This document shows positions 1 through 12,392 of a stretch of 64,000 nt of DNA, piece after piece. Below the pieces are notes generated by a model. It was not told the origin of the DNA, did not search any database, and was given only the letters and a program-made list of their open reading frames with translations. The position numbers and the translations under genes are program-made. The DNA is from Avena insularis. Its lineage: Eukaryota; Streptophyta; Magnoliopsida; Poales; Poaceae. Location of the stretch: the NCBI GenBank assembly GCA_023614405.1, contig CM042687.1:264841010-264905009 (forward strand), read 5' to 3'. Position 1 is the first letter of the stretch. Each line of letters begins with the position of its first letter.

Positions 1-2
1 CC

Positions 3-338
3 GAATATGTTGCTGCTTCAGAAGCGGCTCAGGAAGTAGTTTGGATGAAGGAGTTCATATCCGAACTAGGAGTGGTTGCAAACGCGTTGGACCCAATGGT
101 GATCTATTGTGACAACAATGGTTCCATTGCCAATGCCAAAGAGCCAAGGTCTCACAAGCATTCCAAGCATATTAAGCGCCGGTTTCACTCCATCAGCGAG
201 CATGTCAAGGATGGAGATATAAAGATTTGTAAAGTACACACGGATCTCAATGTAGCAGATCCGTTGACTAAAACTCTCCCTAGAGCAAAACATGATCAAC
301 ACCAGAACTCAATGGGTGTTAGATTTATCACTATGTAA
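3..338 (+). CDS. Copia1 polyprotein C-terminus (RNase H), partial
   Basis: This is an open frame running in from the left edge and stopping at 338. It is the C-terminal part of the Copia RNase H domain, which degrades the RNA strand of the RNA/DNA hybrid during reverse transcription. Visible landmarks are the EYVAASEA segment at the start, the CDNNGSIANAKEP segment, the HSKHIKRRFHSI segment, and the closing NVADPLTKTLPR. The 112 codons seen have no stop or frameshift. The rest of gag-pol lies left of the window, so integrity of the whole gene cannot be judged. The stop comes about 20 bases before the polypurine tract, which is normal for this lineage. Confidence 0.93.
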   Translation, partial: EYVAASEAAQEVVWMKEFISELGVVANALDPMVIYCDNNGSIANAKEPRSHKHSKHIKRRFHSISEHVKDGDIKICKVHTDLNVADPLTKTLPRAKHDQHQNSMGVRFITM

Positions 339-360
339 CTAGATTATTGTCTCTAGTGCA

Positions 361-370
361 AGTGGGAGAC
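361..370 (+). other. Copia1 polypurine tract
   Basis: AGTGGGAGAC directly precedes the TG of the 3' LTR. The same purine block, on the other strand, borders element I's LTR at 58525. This is the plus-strand DNA priming site in retrotransposon replication. Confidence 0.85.
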
Positions 371-2025
371 TGAAGGGAATATGCCCTGAGAGGCAATAAT
401 AAAGTGTTTATTATGTGTATTCCAAGTATATGATAGATGTTTATTTAGCATGCTATAATTATATTAATACAGAAACATTAATACATGTGTGTTTAATAAA
501 CAAACAGAAATTTCCTAGTTATGCCTCTCTCATAAACTAGCTCGTTGATTAACACGATGATCAAGGTTTCCTGATCATGGACATTGGATGTTGTTAATAA
601 CGGGATCACAACATTAGTGTAATGGTGTGATGAACATTCATCCGAAGTATAGCATTACGATCAAAGTCATTGAGTTTATATTGCTATAACAACTTACGAA
701 GTGATCCTAATCCTTAGACCATGAGATCATGTCAATCACTAACACCGGAAGAGTTTCTTGATAACATCAAACGTCACACCATAACAGGGTGATTATAAAG
801 ATGGATTCAGAACTAATAAAGTGTTATGTTGAGGCTCATGGATCGAGAGTGGAATTTGTTCATCCCGATGACAGATAGATATACTCTGGGCCCTCTCGGT
901 GATATCACATTGATTAGCTTGCAAGCAAGTGATTTGATCACTAGAATGTTATATCACGGGAACGAGAAAAGAGTGCATGTTAGTAACGAGATCAAACTAG
1001 GCATGGAGATACCGATGATCGAATCTCGGACATGTAATATATCGTGAAACAAAGGGATTAAGATACTAGCGTAAAAGGTTCCGACGATCACAAGAAAGTC
1101 ATCGTTGAATGGGTGGGAGTCAGTATGGGTCTCCAGATCCCGCTTCTGATTATTGATCCGAGAGGGGTCTCGATCATGTCCGCATTATTCACGAACCGTA
1201 GGGTGACACACTTAAGAGACACCGACATCCAATTGGAGCAAAAGTTTCATGCCGAAAGAATGAACAAGCGCAGGAATTTATTTCACAAGATACCGAAACA
1301 GGTTTTCAGGTGAAATTGCATAAAGTGGTTATGCATGTGAAATAGAATTCTAGCAAGGGGTTATTTGTGAATGTTTGTCATTAAATTAATTGACAAAATT
1401 CTGAATAAAATAAAAGAGTTTTATTTAATGAGAGTTTGCATTAAATTTGGTGGAAATTTAATGGCATGTTTGAGTGGGATTTTGAGTGGAGGCATATGAA
1501 TGGATTTTTGTGAGTGGAGTGTCCACCCACATGAATGAAGGAGGGGAGGGGGCAGCCCCCATGGCCGGAGGCCACCCCCTTGGGTGCCCCCCTCCTCCTA
1601 TAAAAGGAGCCCCTCCTCTCACTTCTCACTCACACCTCCTCGTGAAGGATCTCTCTCCCCCTCTAGAATTTATCCCCCATGGTCTCGGACTAGCGAGATA
1701 CATGTTCCCGGTGGCTATTTGGCAAGAAAGAGTTGTGCTTCCGCTGCATCGCTGGAGCGAGGAGGCGGAAGTTGCTCGGTGCCTCGAACGTGTGTGCGAG
1801 CACGGATGCGCTGCTGATTTGCGGCGCTAGGACTTCCTCTCGATCTTGATATCGGCAAGAGATCGTCTACATCAACCACGAGTTGAACTCGTTAAGCTTT
1901 GTCGGTCTTCAAGGGTATGTTCTCTACGGATATACATCCGCCCGTTGTTTGTATCTAATAGATAGATCTTGGTACATAGTTCACATCATAGGAATTTTTT
2001 TGTTTTCTATGCTGCGAACCCTACA
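371..2025 (+). repeat. Copia1 3' LTR
   Basis: It runs from TGAAGGGAATATGCCC after the polypurine tract to GAACCCTACA, about 1.65 kb. The start is a variant of the TGTTGGGAATATGCCCTAGA start seen in H. A TATAAAAG box lies at 1599-1606. The first two bases of the ideal TGTTG/CAACA terminal repeats are kept only as TG...CA. Small ORFs inside are not genes. The LTR of element I (56894-58524, minus strand) is the matching copy. Confidence 0.88.
1599..1606 (+). promoter_or_regulatory. TATA box of the Copia1 LTR
   Basis: TATAAAAG follows a C/T-rich GC-high stretch and is followed by CTCCTCTC-type pyrimidine DNA, as expected for the U3/R junction of a Copia LTR. Element I has TATATAAA at the matching place. 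Confidence 0.6.
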
Positions 2026-2027
2026 GC

Positions 2028-3588
2028 TGATACGTCGTAAACGTATTTATAACTTTTGATGTTCCATGCTTGTTTAGTATCTACTTTGCTTTGCTTTCTC
2101 TACACTTTGAGGTATTTTTATATGTTTTCTAGGACTAACCTATTAACAAGATGCCACAGTGCCAGTTGCTTGTTTTCTTTTGTTTTTGGTTCCAGAAAAG
2201 GTAGAAAATCAATATTCTCAGAATTGGACGGGACAAAAGACAAAGTCAATATTTTACTGTGGGGAACACAGAGCCATAAGACGAGACGGAGGAGGGCCTC
2301 GAGGGAGCCACATACCTAGCCGCGCGACCAAGACTGTAGCCGCGTCGGGCACCCCCTCGGCCTCCCTCTTCGCCTATAAGAAGCCCCCGATACCAAAACC
2401 CTAAGCACCCGATCAATCTTCCATGAAACAGTCCGTAGCCGCCGCCACCATCGTCCCTAGATCCGGGGGAGGGGGGGATCTTAAGCTCTTCTCGGAACCT
2501 TGCCAAAGGGGAGAGATCATCTCGGAGGCCTTCTTCATCACCATGCCATCCTCCGGTATGATGCATGAGTAGTTCCACCTTGGACTACGGGTCCATGCAG
2601 TAGATAGATGGTTGTTTCTCCTCCTTTGTGCTACCATGTTTAGATCTTGTGAGCTCTGTTCATGATCAAGATCATCTATTTGTAATCATGCATGTTGTGT
2701 TTGCGGGGATCCGATGGATATTGAGATTACTATGTCAGATTGGTTAATGATTCTATCTTATTGATTCTTTCATGTCTGTGTTGATTTTGATCTTGCATGC
2801 TCTCTGTTTCTAGTAGCTATCTTGGCCAAGTAGATGCTAGTGACTCCAAGAGGGAGTATTTACGCTCAATAGTGGGTTCATGCCTCTATTTAATCTGGGG
2901 AAGTGACAGAAATCTCTAAGGTTGTAGATGTGTTGTTGCTACTAGGGAGAAAACAACGATCTCTTGTTCATGGAACAAGTGGATTGTTTACCTTACACAC
3001 TTTGCTTAAAGAAGTTATCCGTTGCTTGCAACTTAATCCTGGAGGGGGTTTGGATAATAACCTGAAGGTGGATTACTAGTCATAGATGCAGTTGGATGGC
3101 GGTCTATGTATCTTGTTGTATTGCCCAATCAAATCTCATAGGATCATGAATGTCTAGTATTGCATTTTTATGTCTTGCTCTGTCTTGTCAATTGCCCCGC
3201 TGTAATTTGTTTACCCAGGATGTTATGTTGTTTATCTTAAGGATAACACCTCTAGTCAACTATGGACCCCAGTCCAATATTTACCATTGATACATCTTCC
3301 ACTATTACTGTTTACTTTTTGCAAACCACCATTGCCTTCCACACCATATAGTTAATCCTTTGTTTTTAGCAAACATGTGAGATTGACAACCTCACTATTT
3401 GTTGGGGAAAAGTCTTGAGTTTTTGTTATGAAGGTTTCCAGTTGCTAGCAACACCTTTGAATCATTTCCTTCCTCCTACTGGTTCGATAACCTTGGTTTC
3501 TTACTGAGGGAAAAACTTGCTGATGTACTCACCATACCTTCCTGTTTGGGTCTCCCAACGAAGCTCTACAGTGATCTGAGCCGCATCA
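2028..3588 (+). repeat. Element B 5' LTR
   Basis: This 1561-bp repeat starts TGATACGTCG and ends GAGCCGCATCA, with TGAT/ATCA inverted ends. A CTATAAGAAG box near 2374 marks the likely promoter. It is followed after ten bases by the primer-binding site. The partner is at 22126-23703, and a diverged relative forms the solo LTR at 6488-8043. Confidence 0.92.
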
Positions 3589-3598
3589 AGCCTTTTTC

Positions 3599-3616
3599 TG
3601 GCACCATTGCCGGGGA
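3599..3616 (+). other. Element B primer-binding site (tRNA-Asp-like)
   Basis: TGGCACCATTGCCGGGGA is two substitutions from the TGGCGCCGTTGCCGGGGA primer site typical of Athila-lineage elements. That site pairs with the 3' end of tRNA-Asp. The matching site in element E is near 50040. Confidence 0.8.
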
Positions 3617-3828
3617 GGCTAAGGACGGTTCACAAGGGGAGTCCTTCATAACCTTTCTCTTTACTTTGTTTTTGTTTTGCTTAGTTTCTTTTGCCTTGTT
3701 TGTTTTTCTTTCTCTTATCAAAAACTCCAAAAAAATAAGTTTCGTTTGGTTTGCTTTCTCTTATCAAAAACAAAAAAAATATAGTTCCTACTCTAGTTGT
3801 GCTATTGGTTTGCTCCACCTTTGCAAAG

Positions 3829-5803
3829 ATGAACTCTGCTGAGAACACCAAGTTGTATGACTTCACTATCACAAATAACAATGTTTTCCTAAGTACTCCT
3901 ATTGCTCCACCTTCTCCCGATGCTACCTTTTATGAAATTAAGCCTGCTTTGTTGAATCTTGTGATGAAAGAGCAATTTTTTGGTGCTAGTTCTGATGATG
4001 CTATTGCCCACCTCAATAACTTTGTTGAACTTTGTGAGATGCAAAAATATAAGGATGTAGATGGACATATTATTAAGCTCAAGTTTTATCCTTTCTCCTT
4101 GAGAGGAAAAGCTAAATGATGGTTGCTATCCTTGCCTAGAAATTGTATTAATTCTTGGATTAAGTGCAAAGCTGCTTTTATTGGAAAATACTATCCTCCT
4201 ACTAAGATTATATCTATGAGAAGTGAAATAATGAAATTTAAACAAATTGATAATGAACATGTTGCTCATGCTTGGGAAAGAATTAAATCTTTGGTCAGAA
4301 TTGTCCGAATCATGGACCGACTGCTTGGATGATTATCCAGACTTTTTATGCAGGTTTAAACTTCTCCTCAAGAAACTTGTTGGATTCTGCTGCTGGAGGT
4401 ACCTTTATGACCATTAATTTGGGTGCTGCAACAAATCTCCTTGATAATATGATGGTCAACTATTCTGAATGGCACACTGAGAGAGCCCCACATGGTAAGA
4501 AGGTAAATTCTGTTGAAGAAACCTCATCTTTGAGTGATAAGATTGATGTTATCATGGCTATGCTTGTTAATGGAAAATCTCATATAGATCCAAATAATGT
4601 TCCCTTAGCCTCTTTGGTTTCTCAAGAAGAGCAAGTTGATGTGAACTTCATTAGAAACAACAATTTCAGCAACAATGCCTATAGGAATATTTTTGGTAGT
4701 AACAACAATTATAGGCCTTATCCTCCTAATAATGGCAATACCTTTGGAAACTCCTACAATAATACTAGAAGTGCTCCCTCTGAACTTGAAGTCATGCTCA
4801 AAGACTTTATTAGTAAACAAAACACTTTCAACAAGATTGTGGAGAAAAATATTTTGAATGTTGAGAAAAATATTTCCTCTCTGTCTGAAGCACAGTCCTC
4901 TTTGATTAATAAAATGGATGCTAAACCTGAAATCTTGGAAAGTACTTTTGCTGCTACTCATGCCATACAAGTTACTATTGATGAAAATGTTAGACTATTA
5001 GCTCAACTACATGCTAAGTGGGAAAGATAAGCTGAAATTGCTAGAAACAATAGTGTTTGCACTATCACCACCACCAATATGGATGCGATCAAACCACAAG
5101 AAGGCCCTATTCCTCCTGCCACAATTCCTAAACCTAATGAGTCTACTATTAGTGATGCTAAGTTTGATTTTGATCTTGATGGTTGCAATATCTCTAAATT
5201 GATTATGTCCTACAAAAGCTTGCTAGAAGTCCTGATGCTAGTGATCTGAATGTGGATTTCAATAAACACATTACAAATTCTCTCATTAAAATTAAGGAAG
5301 AAAAGTTGAAACACAAAGCCTCTATTCCTAGGAAAGTATAAGATAGTTGGGAACCCATCATTAATATGCAAGTGAATGACTTTGATCTCAAAGCTTCATG
5401 TGACCTTGGTTCTAGTGTCTCTATTATGCCTAGAAAGATTTATGAAATGCTTGATTTGCCACCTTTGGAAGATTGCTATTTGGATGTCCCACTTAATGAT
5501 AATGCTAAAAATAAACTCATGGGGAGTGTTAATGATGTTCATGTTATGGTTAACAATGCCTATGTCCCTGTTGATTTCTATGTTTTGGATGTTGAATAAA
5601 ATGCTTCTTGTCCTATTACTTTGGGAAGACCTTTTCTTAGAACTCTTGGTGCCATCATTGATATGAAAGAAGGCACCATTAAATATCAATTTACATTCAA
5701 GAAAGGTATTGAACACTTCCCTATGAGGAGAGAGAAGTTGCCTTTTGCTCCTTCTTTGAAAGCAAGGTTTGATGTTAATGCTTCTGCATTTGAAAATACT
5801 TGA
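3829..5803 (+). pseudogene. Element B gag-protease, decayed
   Basis: The likely start is the ATG at 3829 (MNSAENTKLYDF). The first part is an Athila-type capsid (retrotransposon gag) domain with LRGKAK before a stop and LLSLPRN after it. An Asn-rich segment follows, then a coiled-coil-like stretch, then an aspartic protease of the plant Gypsy type: CDLGSSVSIMP near 5400 and TLGRPFLRT near 5620. The gene is broken by a TGA at 4117 in place of a Trp codon, by a frameshift near 4290-4330, a TAA at 5028, another frameshift before 5340 and a TAA at 5597. No reverse transcriptase, RNase H or integrase follows, so B could only have moved with proteins supplied by a related element. Confidence 0.88.
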
Positions 5804-6487
5804 TTCTTGCTTCTTATGCCTAACTTAAAGGCGTTAAAGAAAAGTACTTCTTGGGAGATAACCCAATAATTTTCTTGAATCTTGGAAGTTATTACTTCTG
5901 TAATAACCTATCATTTTCCCTTTTGTTTGATTTTTTGTGCCAATAATAACCTCTATTGAGAGGGAAGTAAGATTTGGGGAGTTGTTGTCCCGAAACAGAT
6001 TTTTGTGCTCCACTGTAAAAATTCGTGTAAAATCTCTGTAAGTCGTATTGAGCTGTAATGTTCTGAATAAATCCCCCAGGTTGTTAGATAACTTTCGTTA
6101 GCTCAACACTTTTTGATTTGAGCAACAGAAGGTCTTCGAAAAAATCGGTTTATATCTGCTGTTCTGTTTTGACAGATTTCTGCCATTATTTGCATTTGCT
6201 TCTTATTGATTCCTTTTTGGGTTCTTTTTGGGAAATTAAGATTTTTGAGGTAATTGCTACAGTAGCTTGTGTCTTTAGTGAAAGTTTTGCAGTTTTGACA
6301 CTAAACCCCAAAAGTCTATTTTATTTTGAATACACTAATGTTGCTACTGAAGATTGTGTGAAGTTTTGTATGAAGGAAAATTTTCAGGTGTAGAGGAAGA
6401 ATGATGTAATGAGATGAAGAATGGAAAAAAGCTCAAGCTTGGGGATTCCACCCCGTGTCACCCCAAGAAATATTCAAGAGGTACAAG
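5804..6487 (+). other. Element B non-coding internal region after protease
   Basis: No gene. The stretch starts with the CTTCTTGGGAGATAACCCA block found after the last ORF in grass Athila-like elements, then AT-rich DNA, then a polypurine-like AAGCTTGGGGATTCCA (6433 onward). It ends in ACAAG (6483-6487), the left target duplication of the solo LTR. The ORF at 6118-6393 has no recognisable domain and I treat it as chance. Confidence 0.7.
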
Positions 6488-8043
6488 TGATAGGTCGGAA
6501 ACGTATCTATAATTTTAGATGTTCCATGCTTTTCTAGTATCTACTTTGCTTTGTCTACACTTTGAGGTGTTTTTATATGTTTTCTGGTACTAACCTATTA
6601 ACAAGATGCCATAGTGCCAGTTTCCTTTTTTCTTCTATTTTTGGTTCCATAAAGGAAGAAAATCAATATTCTCAGAATTGGACAGGACAAAAGCCAAAGT
6701 CAATATTTTACCGTGGGGAACATGAAGCCTGAATATGAGACGGAGGAGGGCCACCAGGGGGCCACAGCCCCTAGCCGCGCGGCCAAGGTGGGCCCGTGCC
6801 TGGGGGGGTGCAGCCGCCCTACCGACCCCCCTGCCTCGCCTCTTTTCCTATAAGAAACCCATGATGCCTAAACCCTAAGTACCTGATCAATATTCTACGA
6901 AACCATCTGTAGCCGCTGCCACCATCATCCCTAGATCGAGGGGATCTGAAGCTCTTCCAGCACCCTACCAGAGGGGAGATCATCTCGGAGGCCTTCTTCT
7001 TCATCAGGATAGCCTCAGGTATGAAGCGTGAGTAGTTCCACCTTGGACTACGGGTCCATGTAGTAGCTAGATGGTTGTATCTCCTCCTTTGTGCTTTCAT
7101 GTTTAGATCTTGTGAGCGCCATTTATGATCAAGATCTCATCTATTTGTAATCATGCATGTTGTGTTTGCGGGGATCCGATGGATATTGAGATTACTATGT
7201 CAGATTGATTAATGGTTTTGTCTTATTGATTCTAACATGTATGTGTTGTTTGTGATCTTGCATGCTCTCCGTTGTTAGTAGCTATCTTGGCCAAGTAGTT
7301 TCTAGTGACTTCAAGAGGGGTATTTATGCTTGATAGTGGGTTTATGCCTCTTTTTAATCGAAGGGAAGTGACAGAAATCTCAAAGCTTGTAGATGTGTTG
7401 TTGCCACTAGGGAGAAAACAACGGTCTCTTGTTCATGGAACAAGTGGATTGTTTACCTTACACACTTTACTTAAAGCAGTTGTCTATTGCTTGCAACTTA
7501 ATACTGGAGGGGGTTCGGATGATAACCCAAAGGTGGACTTCTAGTCATAGATGCAGTTGGATGGCGGTCTATGTATCTTGTTATATTGCCCAATCGAATC
7601 TCATAGGATCATGAATTTCTAGTATTGCATTTTATGCCTTGCTCAGTCCTGTTAATTGCCCAGCTATAATTTGTTTACCCATCATGCCATGATTTTTTAT
7701 CTAAGGAGAAAACCTCTAGTGAACTATGGACCCCGGTCCAATCTTTACCATTAATACATCTTCCATTGTTACTGTTTAATTGTTGCAAACCACTATTACC
7801 TTCCACACGATACAGTTAATCCTTTGTTATAGCAAACCGGTGAGATTGACAACCTCACAGATCGTTGGGGAAAAGTCTTGAGTTTGTGTTGTGCAGGTCT
7901 CCAAGTCGCTAGCAACACATTTCAGTCGTTTCCTTCCTCCTACTGGTTTGATAACCTCGGTTTCTTACTGAGGGAAAACTTGTTGCTGTGCTCATCATAC
8001 CTTCCTCTTGGGGTCTCCCAACGAAGTGTTCACGCACTCATCA
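6488..8043 (+). repeat. Solo LTR of an element-B-related family, inserted in B
   Basis: It runs from TGATAGGTCGG to CACTCATCA, 1556 bp. It is similar to B's LTRs along its whole length but clearly more diverged than they are from one another. The same five bases, ACAAG, flank it at 6483-6487 and 8044-8048, so it arrived as its own insertion. The internal part was then lost by LTR-LTR recombination. Without this check the region looks like a tandem LTR-internal-LTR-internal-LTR array. Confidence 0.9.
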
Positions 8044-9370
8044 ACAAGCGTCAAACCTCGGGGATGCCCAAGGCATCCCCTTCTTCATCAATAAAAATCT
8101 CAGGTCTTTCTAGACACTTCATTTTTATTGTTTCATGCACTGTTGTGTTGTTCTTGGAGCGTCTTAGTTTTTGTTTTTGTTTGCTTAGTTTGCTTGAATA
8201 AAGTAGTTTGGACCGCCGTTCTTGCTGTGTTGTTTCAAATAAGTTGATTGGTGTTGGAAGGGAGTAGGAAGTTCTTGCTTTGGTAGTACAAGAGGATCTT
8301 GCTTTGACTGTGACTTAGACTTTATCATGTCATGCTATATGTTGTTTTGACCTTATGCTTAGTGATTTTTGATGTAGCATGACTTGTTAACAATTAGGAT
8401 TACTTAATGTGCCTTGAAATAATCATGCATTGTTTTATCATACAAAAGCATAGTATTGTGGTTTTCTCCTTTGATGCTTTATTTGGGTTGACTTGGCACA
8501 TGCTCACACCATGCTATGACTATGAACAAGTCACCTTAGCCTCTATGATCATTTAGTTTTTGAATTGTGGTACCACTTTATGCTTTGATTAGTAATGTTT
8601 TGTCGCTCTGCATGATTATGGCCATTATTGCTCTCTTAGTTGGTCGCTCCCAGTCTTTTGCTAGCCTCCACTTGTATGATTAAGCTCTACTCATGCATCC
8701 AACTCCCAAGAAACCAAGTTATTCCAAAGTGTCCACTATAAATTCCTATACATGGTGTGTTACACCATTCCAAGTATATTCTTGTTTCATTTACCTTCCA
8801 ATTAAAAAGTTACTTTGTTATGTGAAAACATAGTGATTGAAGCTCTCACAAGCTTGATGGCACACTTTATTTTTCTTGCCCCTAATAAACTTGAACCATT
8901 ATGTCATCTATGTTGTATATGCTTGCACTTATACGTTGGAATTAGCAGAACCATGCTGTCATGGGGAACACTTCCAACATTGCACTTGTACATTATACCC
9001 AGTTGATATCATGATCTTTTGTTTGAGGATGTCGTCGATGTGAAATGAAAGGAGAGCTTGTAAGTCCATGGAGTTATGTGTGTGTGTTAGAGAAACGCCT
9101 GGGCCGCTAGCCTAAGCCATGCCTAATCATGGTGGAAACTTGCAGCATCAACATAGTTAGCAATCTATGAATCATTCTTCTTATAAAAAAGAGATAGAGA
9201 TTGAAAAAAAGAAAAAAACGAGAAAAGAGGAAAGAGAGAAAAAAGCACCATTTTCCCATGATAAATAAGAAGATCACTGAGATCCTCATTCTCTGCTTGC
9301 CTTGTCATTTTGATTATGGGATAGATCCTGTATCATGTGCAAGGGGTACCCCGTTGGCGGTTCACTATGA
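8044..9370 (+). other. Element B non-coding 3' region, first part
   Basis: No gene is seen. It starts, after the ACAAG duplication, with CTCGGGGATGCCCAAGGCATCCCC, a block typical of the long 3' untranslated part of grass Athila-like elements. AT-rich DNA with purine runs follows (9180-9245). It is interrupted at 9370 by element C and resumes at 21366. ORFs here (7878-8201 overlapping the LTR end, 8815-9006) have no domain. Confidence 0.75.
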
Positions 9371-12346
9371 TGTCACACCACGGTTCTGAAAAGACCGTGG
9401 CTTCTATGTGACATGCCAATCCCTGGATCGGTTCATTGGCCCACAATAGAATAAGATAAATAACATAGCAAAATATCCGTGCATATAAATAACGAAGATC
9501 CGGAGTACCATTATTACAATAAAAGTTTAGCTCAAGGCTAGCTCAAATTATTCAGGTAGCAACATAAGTAAAGTAAATCCTCCATTCTTCAAATTGCCCA
9601 CAAGTGAACAAGTGCCGAGTGGAGTACCGTGGCCTATATCGATTACTCAGAATCAGAATATCCTGCAACATGAAACGTAGCAGCCCCGAAGGGTCAATAC
9701 ATGGAATGTATGGCAAGTAGAGCTAGTAAAGGAGACAATAGTGCTAACATCTACATGCTTATTTGGCAATTGGAGCTGTGTCTGGCTTGCATTTTCAAAT
9801 ACCTTTGTCCTACTTTCATAAACAGTTTTTGATTTTCTTTGAAAAGATCCAATTAAGTTAACCCCACAATATTAAAGCAATTATGAAATTAGAATGAGCG
9901 AGAAACATGTCATGGAATCAATATCAAGCAACTCAGATGTCCATAACCGGGGACACGGCTAATCGATTAGATTATACACCCTGCAGGGGTTAGTACACTT
10001 TACCCATGTGACTTGGCCAGCCCATCTCGTACCATCACTCTCATTTTGGGTGATGATAGGGAGAAGTCCAAGAAGAGACCGTTCAGGAAGTAGCTCCCCA
10101 ATCCCGACGCGCACCGGTCCAACCTACCAAAATTCTACATCTCTAGATACGCGGGTTCGGGTTACCACAACCTACTAAGTCCAACCAACCGCCCATTTCA
10201 TTATTGGCACATGGTTGTACACGTAAGCTACAGAATAAAGAAGCCAATCATTTTTTCTTGATACCTGGGTGCCTTTCCGCAATGATACCACCAAAAATTA
10301 TCAATCCCATCACACCCAGGAGATTCATTGATTAAGTTGTTTTAGTTTTCGCAAACCAACACATTTAGAAACAACTCTCGGTGATGTAACCCAGCCCTCG
10401 TTCATCATAGCATGGCTAAGCACATCTACTAACAGTGGTTCATCTACAAGGAAAGTCCTACCACATAATAGGACATAGCATAGCGATAGTATCATCCTAC
10501 ACATGCATCTACAAAATACACGACAATGCATTGAAAATAGTAGGACAATATCATGAACAAAGTAGCATCTACTTGCCTTGGTTGTAGCGGTCGGAAGAAC
10601 AATCCACACACGAGCAAGCGTTGCACTCGTCACAATCTACACGATACAATTGCAATCATAAACAAACAATCCACAAGCATATGCAACAAAGATGATGCAT
10701 GAATGCATGCATGACAAGTGGATTGATGCTACAGTAGCACCACATAATCCTATTCAGTAAAGCTACTGATTACATGCATGGAAAATAGTTTTAGCGCAAG
10801 GAAAACTATTATGCAAAATATAATGCTCAAAATTAGAGCTAGAACCCAAATATTTCACTGCCGATAGTATACTTTTTGTAAAATCCTCGGAAAATTCTAC
10901 TTTATAGGGCATTGCTATTTAGGAACAGTACCAATTGGAATTACTCAAAAAGGAATTATAAAACTCCCTGAGTAATTAAAATACTGTAGAAAGCCACTAA
11001 ATAGTTTCTGCAAAAGTTTTTACTGTAAGCCTATCTTTTTAATTCACATTGGGATTCCCCTTGCTTTACTGAATCCAGGGACATATTATATGCAATTTTT
11101 GGAGTTATAGATCTTTTTCTAAGAATTAATTACTCCAAAAAGGCCATTAACTCTTTTAATTAATTTGGGCAAAATCTTGCTGCAAAAGTGTAAAACAATG
11201 GTACAGCAAGATTCTACACGACTCACTGAATCTACACATATTTATTTGAAATTTTTGGCCCAATAGATTATTTTCTACGCAATTTACGAGATTCTACAAA
11301 TTTCTGCAATTTCTAAAACGATTTAAATCAAAAGGGAATATTCTGGGAATATTCCCTGCTGACTCAGCCATGTTGATCTGTTGACCAGTCAACTTGTCTG
11401 ATCTTCGTCGAGCCATGGATCGGAGATCCAACTGCCAGGGGGTGGTGGCGGTGGACTCACCGGAGGCGGCTGGCCAGTGGCAGGTGTGGAGAGGAGGAGG
11501 CGGCAAGGCTTGGTCGCCCGGTGGGAGTCGGCGTCGGCGTGCTCGGCGTCGGCGTCGGGCGGCTTAGGCGGTGTCGAGCTGACGGCGGCAAGCCTCATGA
11601 GGTGAGGGTCGGGAGAAGGGCGAGGTGGCAAGCATGGCAAGGCAAGACGGCGGCTGCGAGGTGAGGGCGGCGCTCACCTGAGCTAATGGTGGCGGTGGCT
11701 CGAACTCCGGCGAGAAATCGCCGGAGATTTAGGGCGTCTCGGTTGCAATTAGGTAGGGGGTTTGGAAGAGGGGCTCGAGGAGATCGTTATAGGCAAAAAA
11801 TCGTTGAAATCGGTTCAGAAACGACACGGGAATCCCGCGAGAAATCTGCTAGTAGTTGGAGCTCGGACGAACTTCGGTGACAAAGGGCCCAGGTGGAGGT
11901 GACTGGAGGCGGCCGACGGGCGGGCCCAGGCCCGCTCGTCAATGGCGGCGGCTTGGCGGCCAGTCAAGACGCTGCTGGCTGCTGCGTGGTGGCTTCGACC
12001 AATGCTGCGTCCCTTTTTTTTTGGTCTTTTCTTTTTCCAATTTCCTATTTAGTAATTCCTCCGTAACTTCTTCATACGAACTCCAAATTGGGCGAAACTT
12101 GTTTCTAAATTTTTCTAAAATACAGGGGATCAATCTAGGGCCAAGTGGTGAGTGAATCCACTAGTTTACAAGGGTGGAAAACACAAGTCCTAGCATACCC
12201 TCCCGCAGGAGCATTTTAGTAAAGTAAAATAGGGTTTTGAAAATAGCGTTTTGCCGGATCATTTCAATTGGATGTTTTGCATGGAAGAACATGATGCAAT
12301 GATATGAATGATATGCAGAACCAAATCTAGAATTTGTGATGTGACA
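9371..12346 (-). repeat. Element C 3' LTR
   Basis: This 2976-bp repeat has TGTCACACCACGG at the plus-strand left end and GATGTGACA at the right. It has a GC-rich core (about 11390-11990) and AT-rich flanks. ORFs such as 10325-10633, 11389-11640 and 11686-11880 are translations of repeat DNA. The partner LTR differs in the GC-rich core, where several blocks are present in one copy only (for example the AAATCAAAAGGGAATATTC block near 11327). Confidence 0.92.
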
Positions 12347-12361
12347 AGACTAACCCCCTTA
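12347..12361 (-). other. Element C polypurine tract
   Basis: Read on the minus strand, AAGGGGGTTAGTCT adjoins the LTR start. Element G has the same CTTAAGGGGGTTAGATT before its 3' LTR at 37281. Confidence 0.85.
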
Positions 12362-12392
12362 AGATGAATCTCGTCCCCGAGATTCGGCGCGG

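Larger units (their letters stand above)
1..2025 (+). mobile_element. Copia1: 3' end of an Angela-like Ty1/Copia retrotransposon (truncated by window start)
   Basis: The window opens inside a Copia polyprotein (RNase H end), followed by a polypurine tract and a full 3' LTR. The element belongs to the same family as element I at the other end of the window: the RNase H tails share NVADPL and KHDQH, and both have the GTGGGAGAC polypurine tract. Its 5' part lies outside the window. It ends in ..CCCTACA and is followed by GCTGATACG, where the left tip of element B begins. I infer a GCTGA target duplication, so it was inserted three bases inside B's LTR end. Named families such as Angela are inferred from the LTR start and layout, not from a search. 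Confidence 0.9.

Noticed and set aside
1486..1830. 114-codon ORF near the Copia1 TATA box as a host gene
   Set aside because: Entirely inside the LTR; no domain and partly low-complexity.
10325..10633. 102-codon minus-strand ORF duplicated at 19441-19749
   Set aside because: Both copies lie in element C's LTRs; no motif, and LTR DNA explains the conservation.
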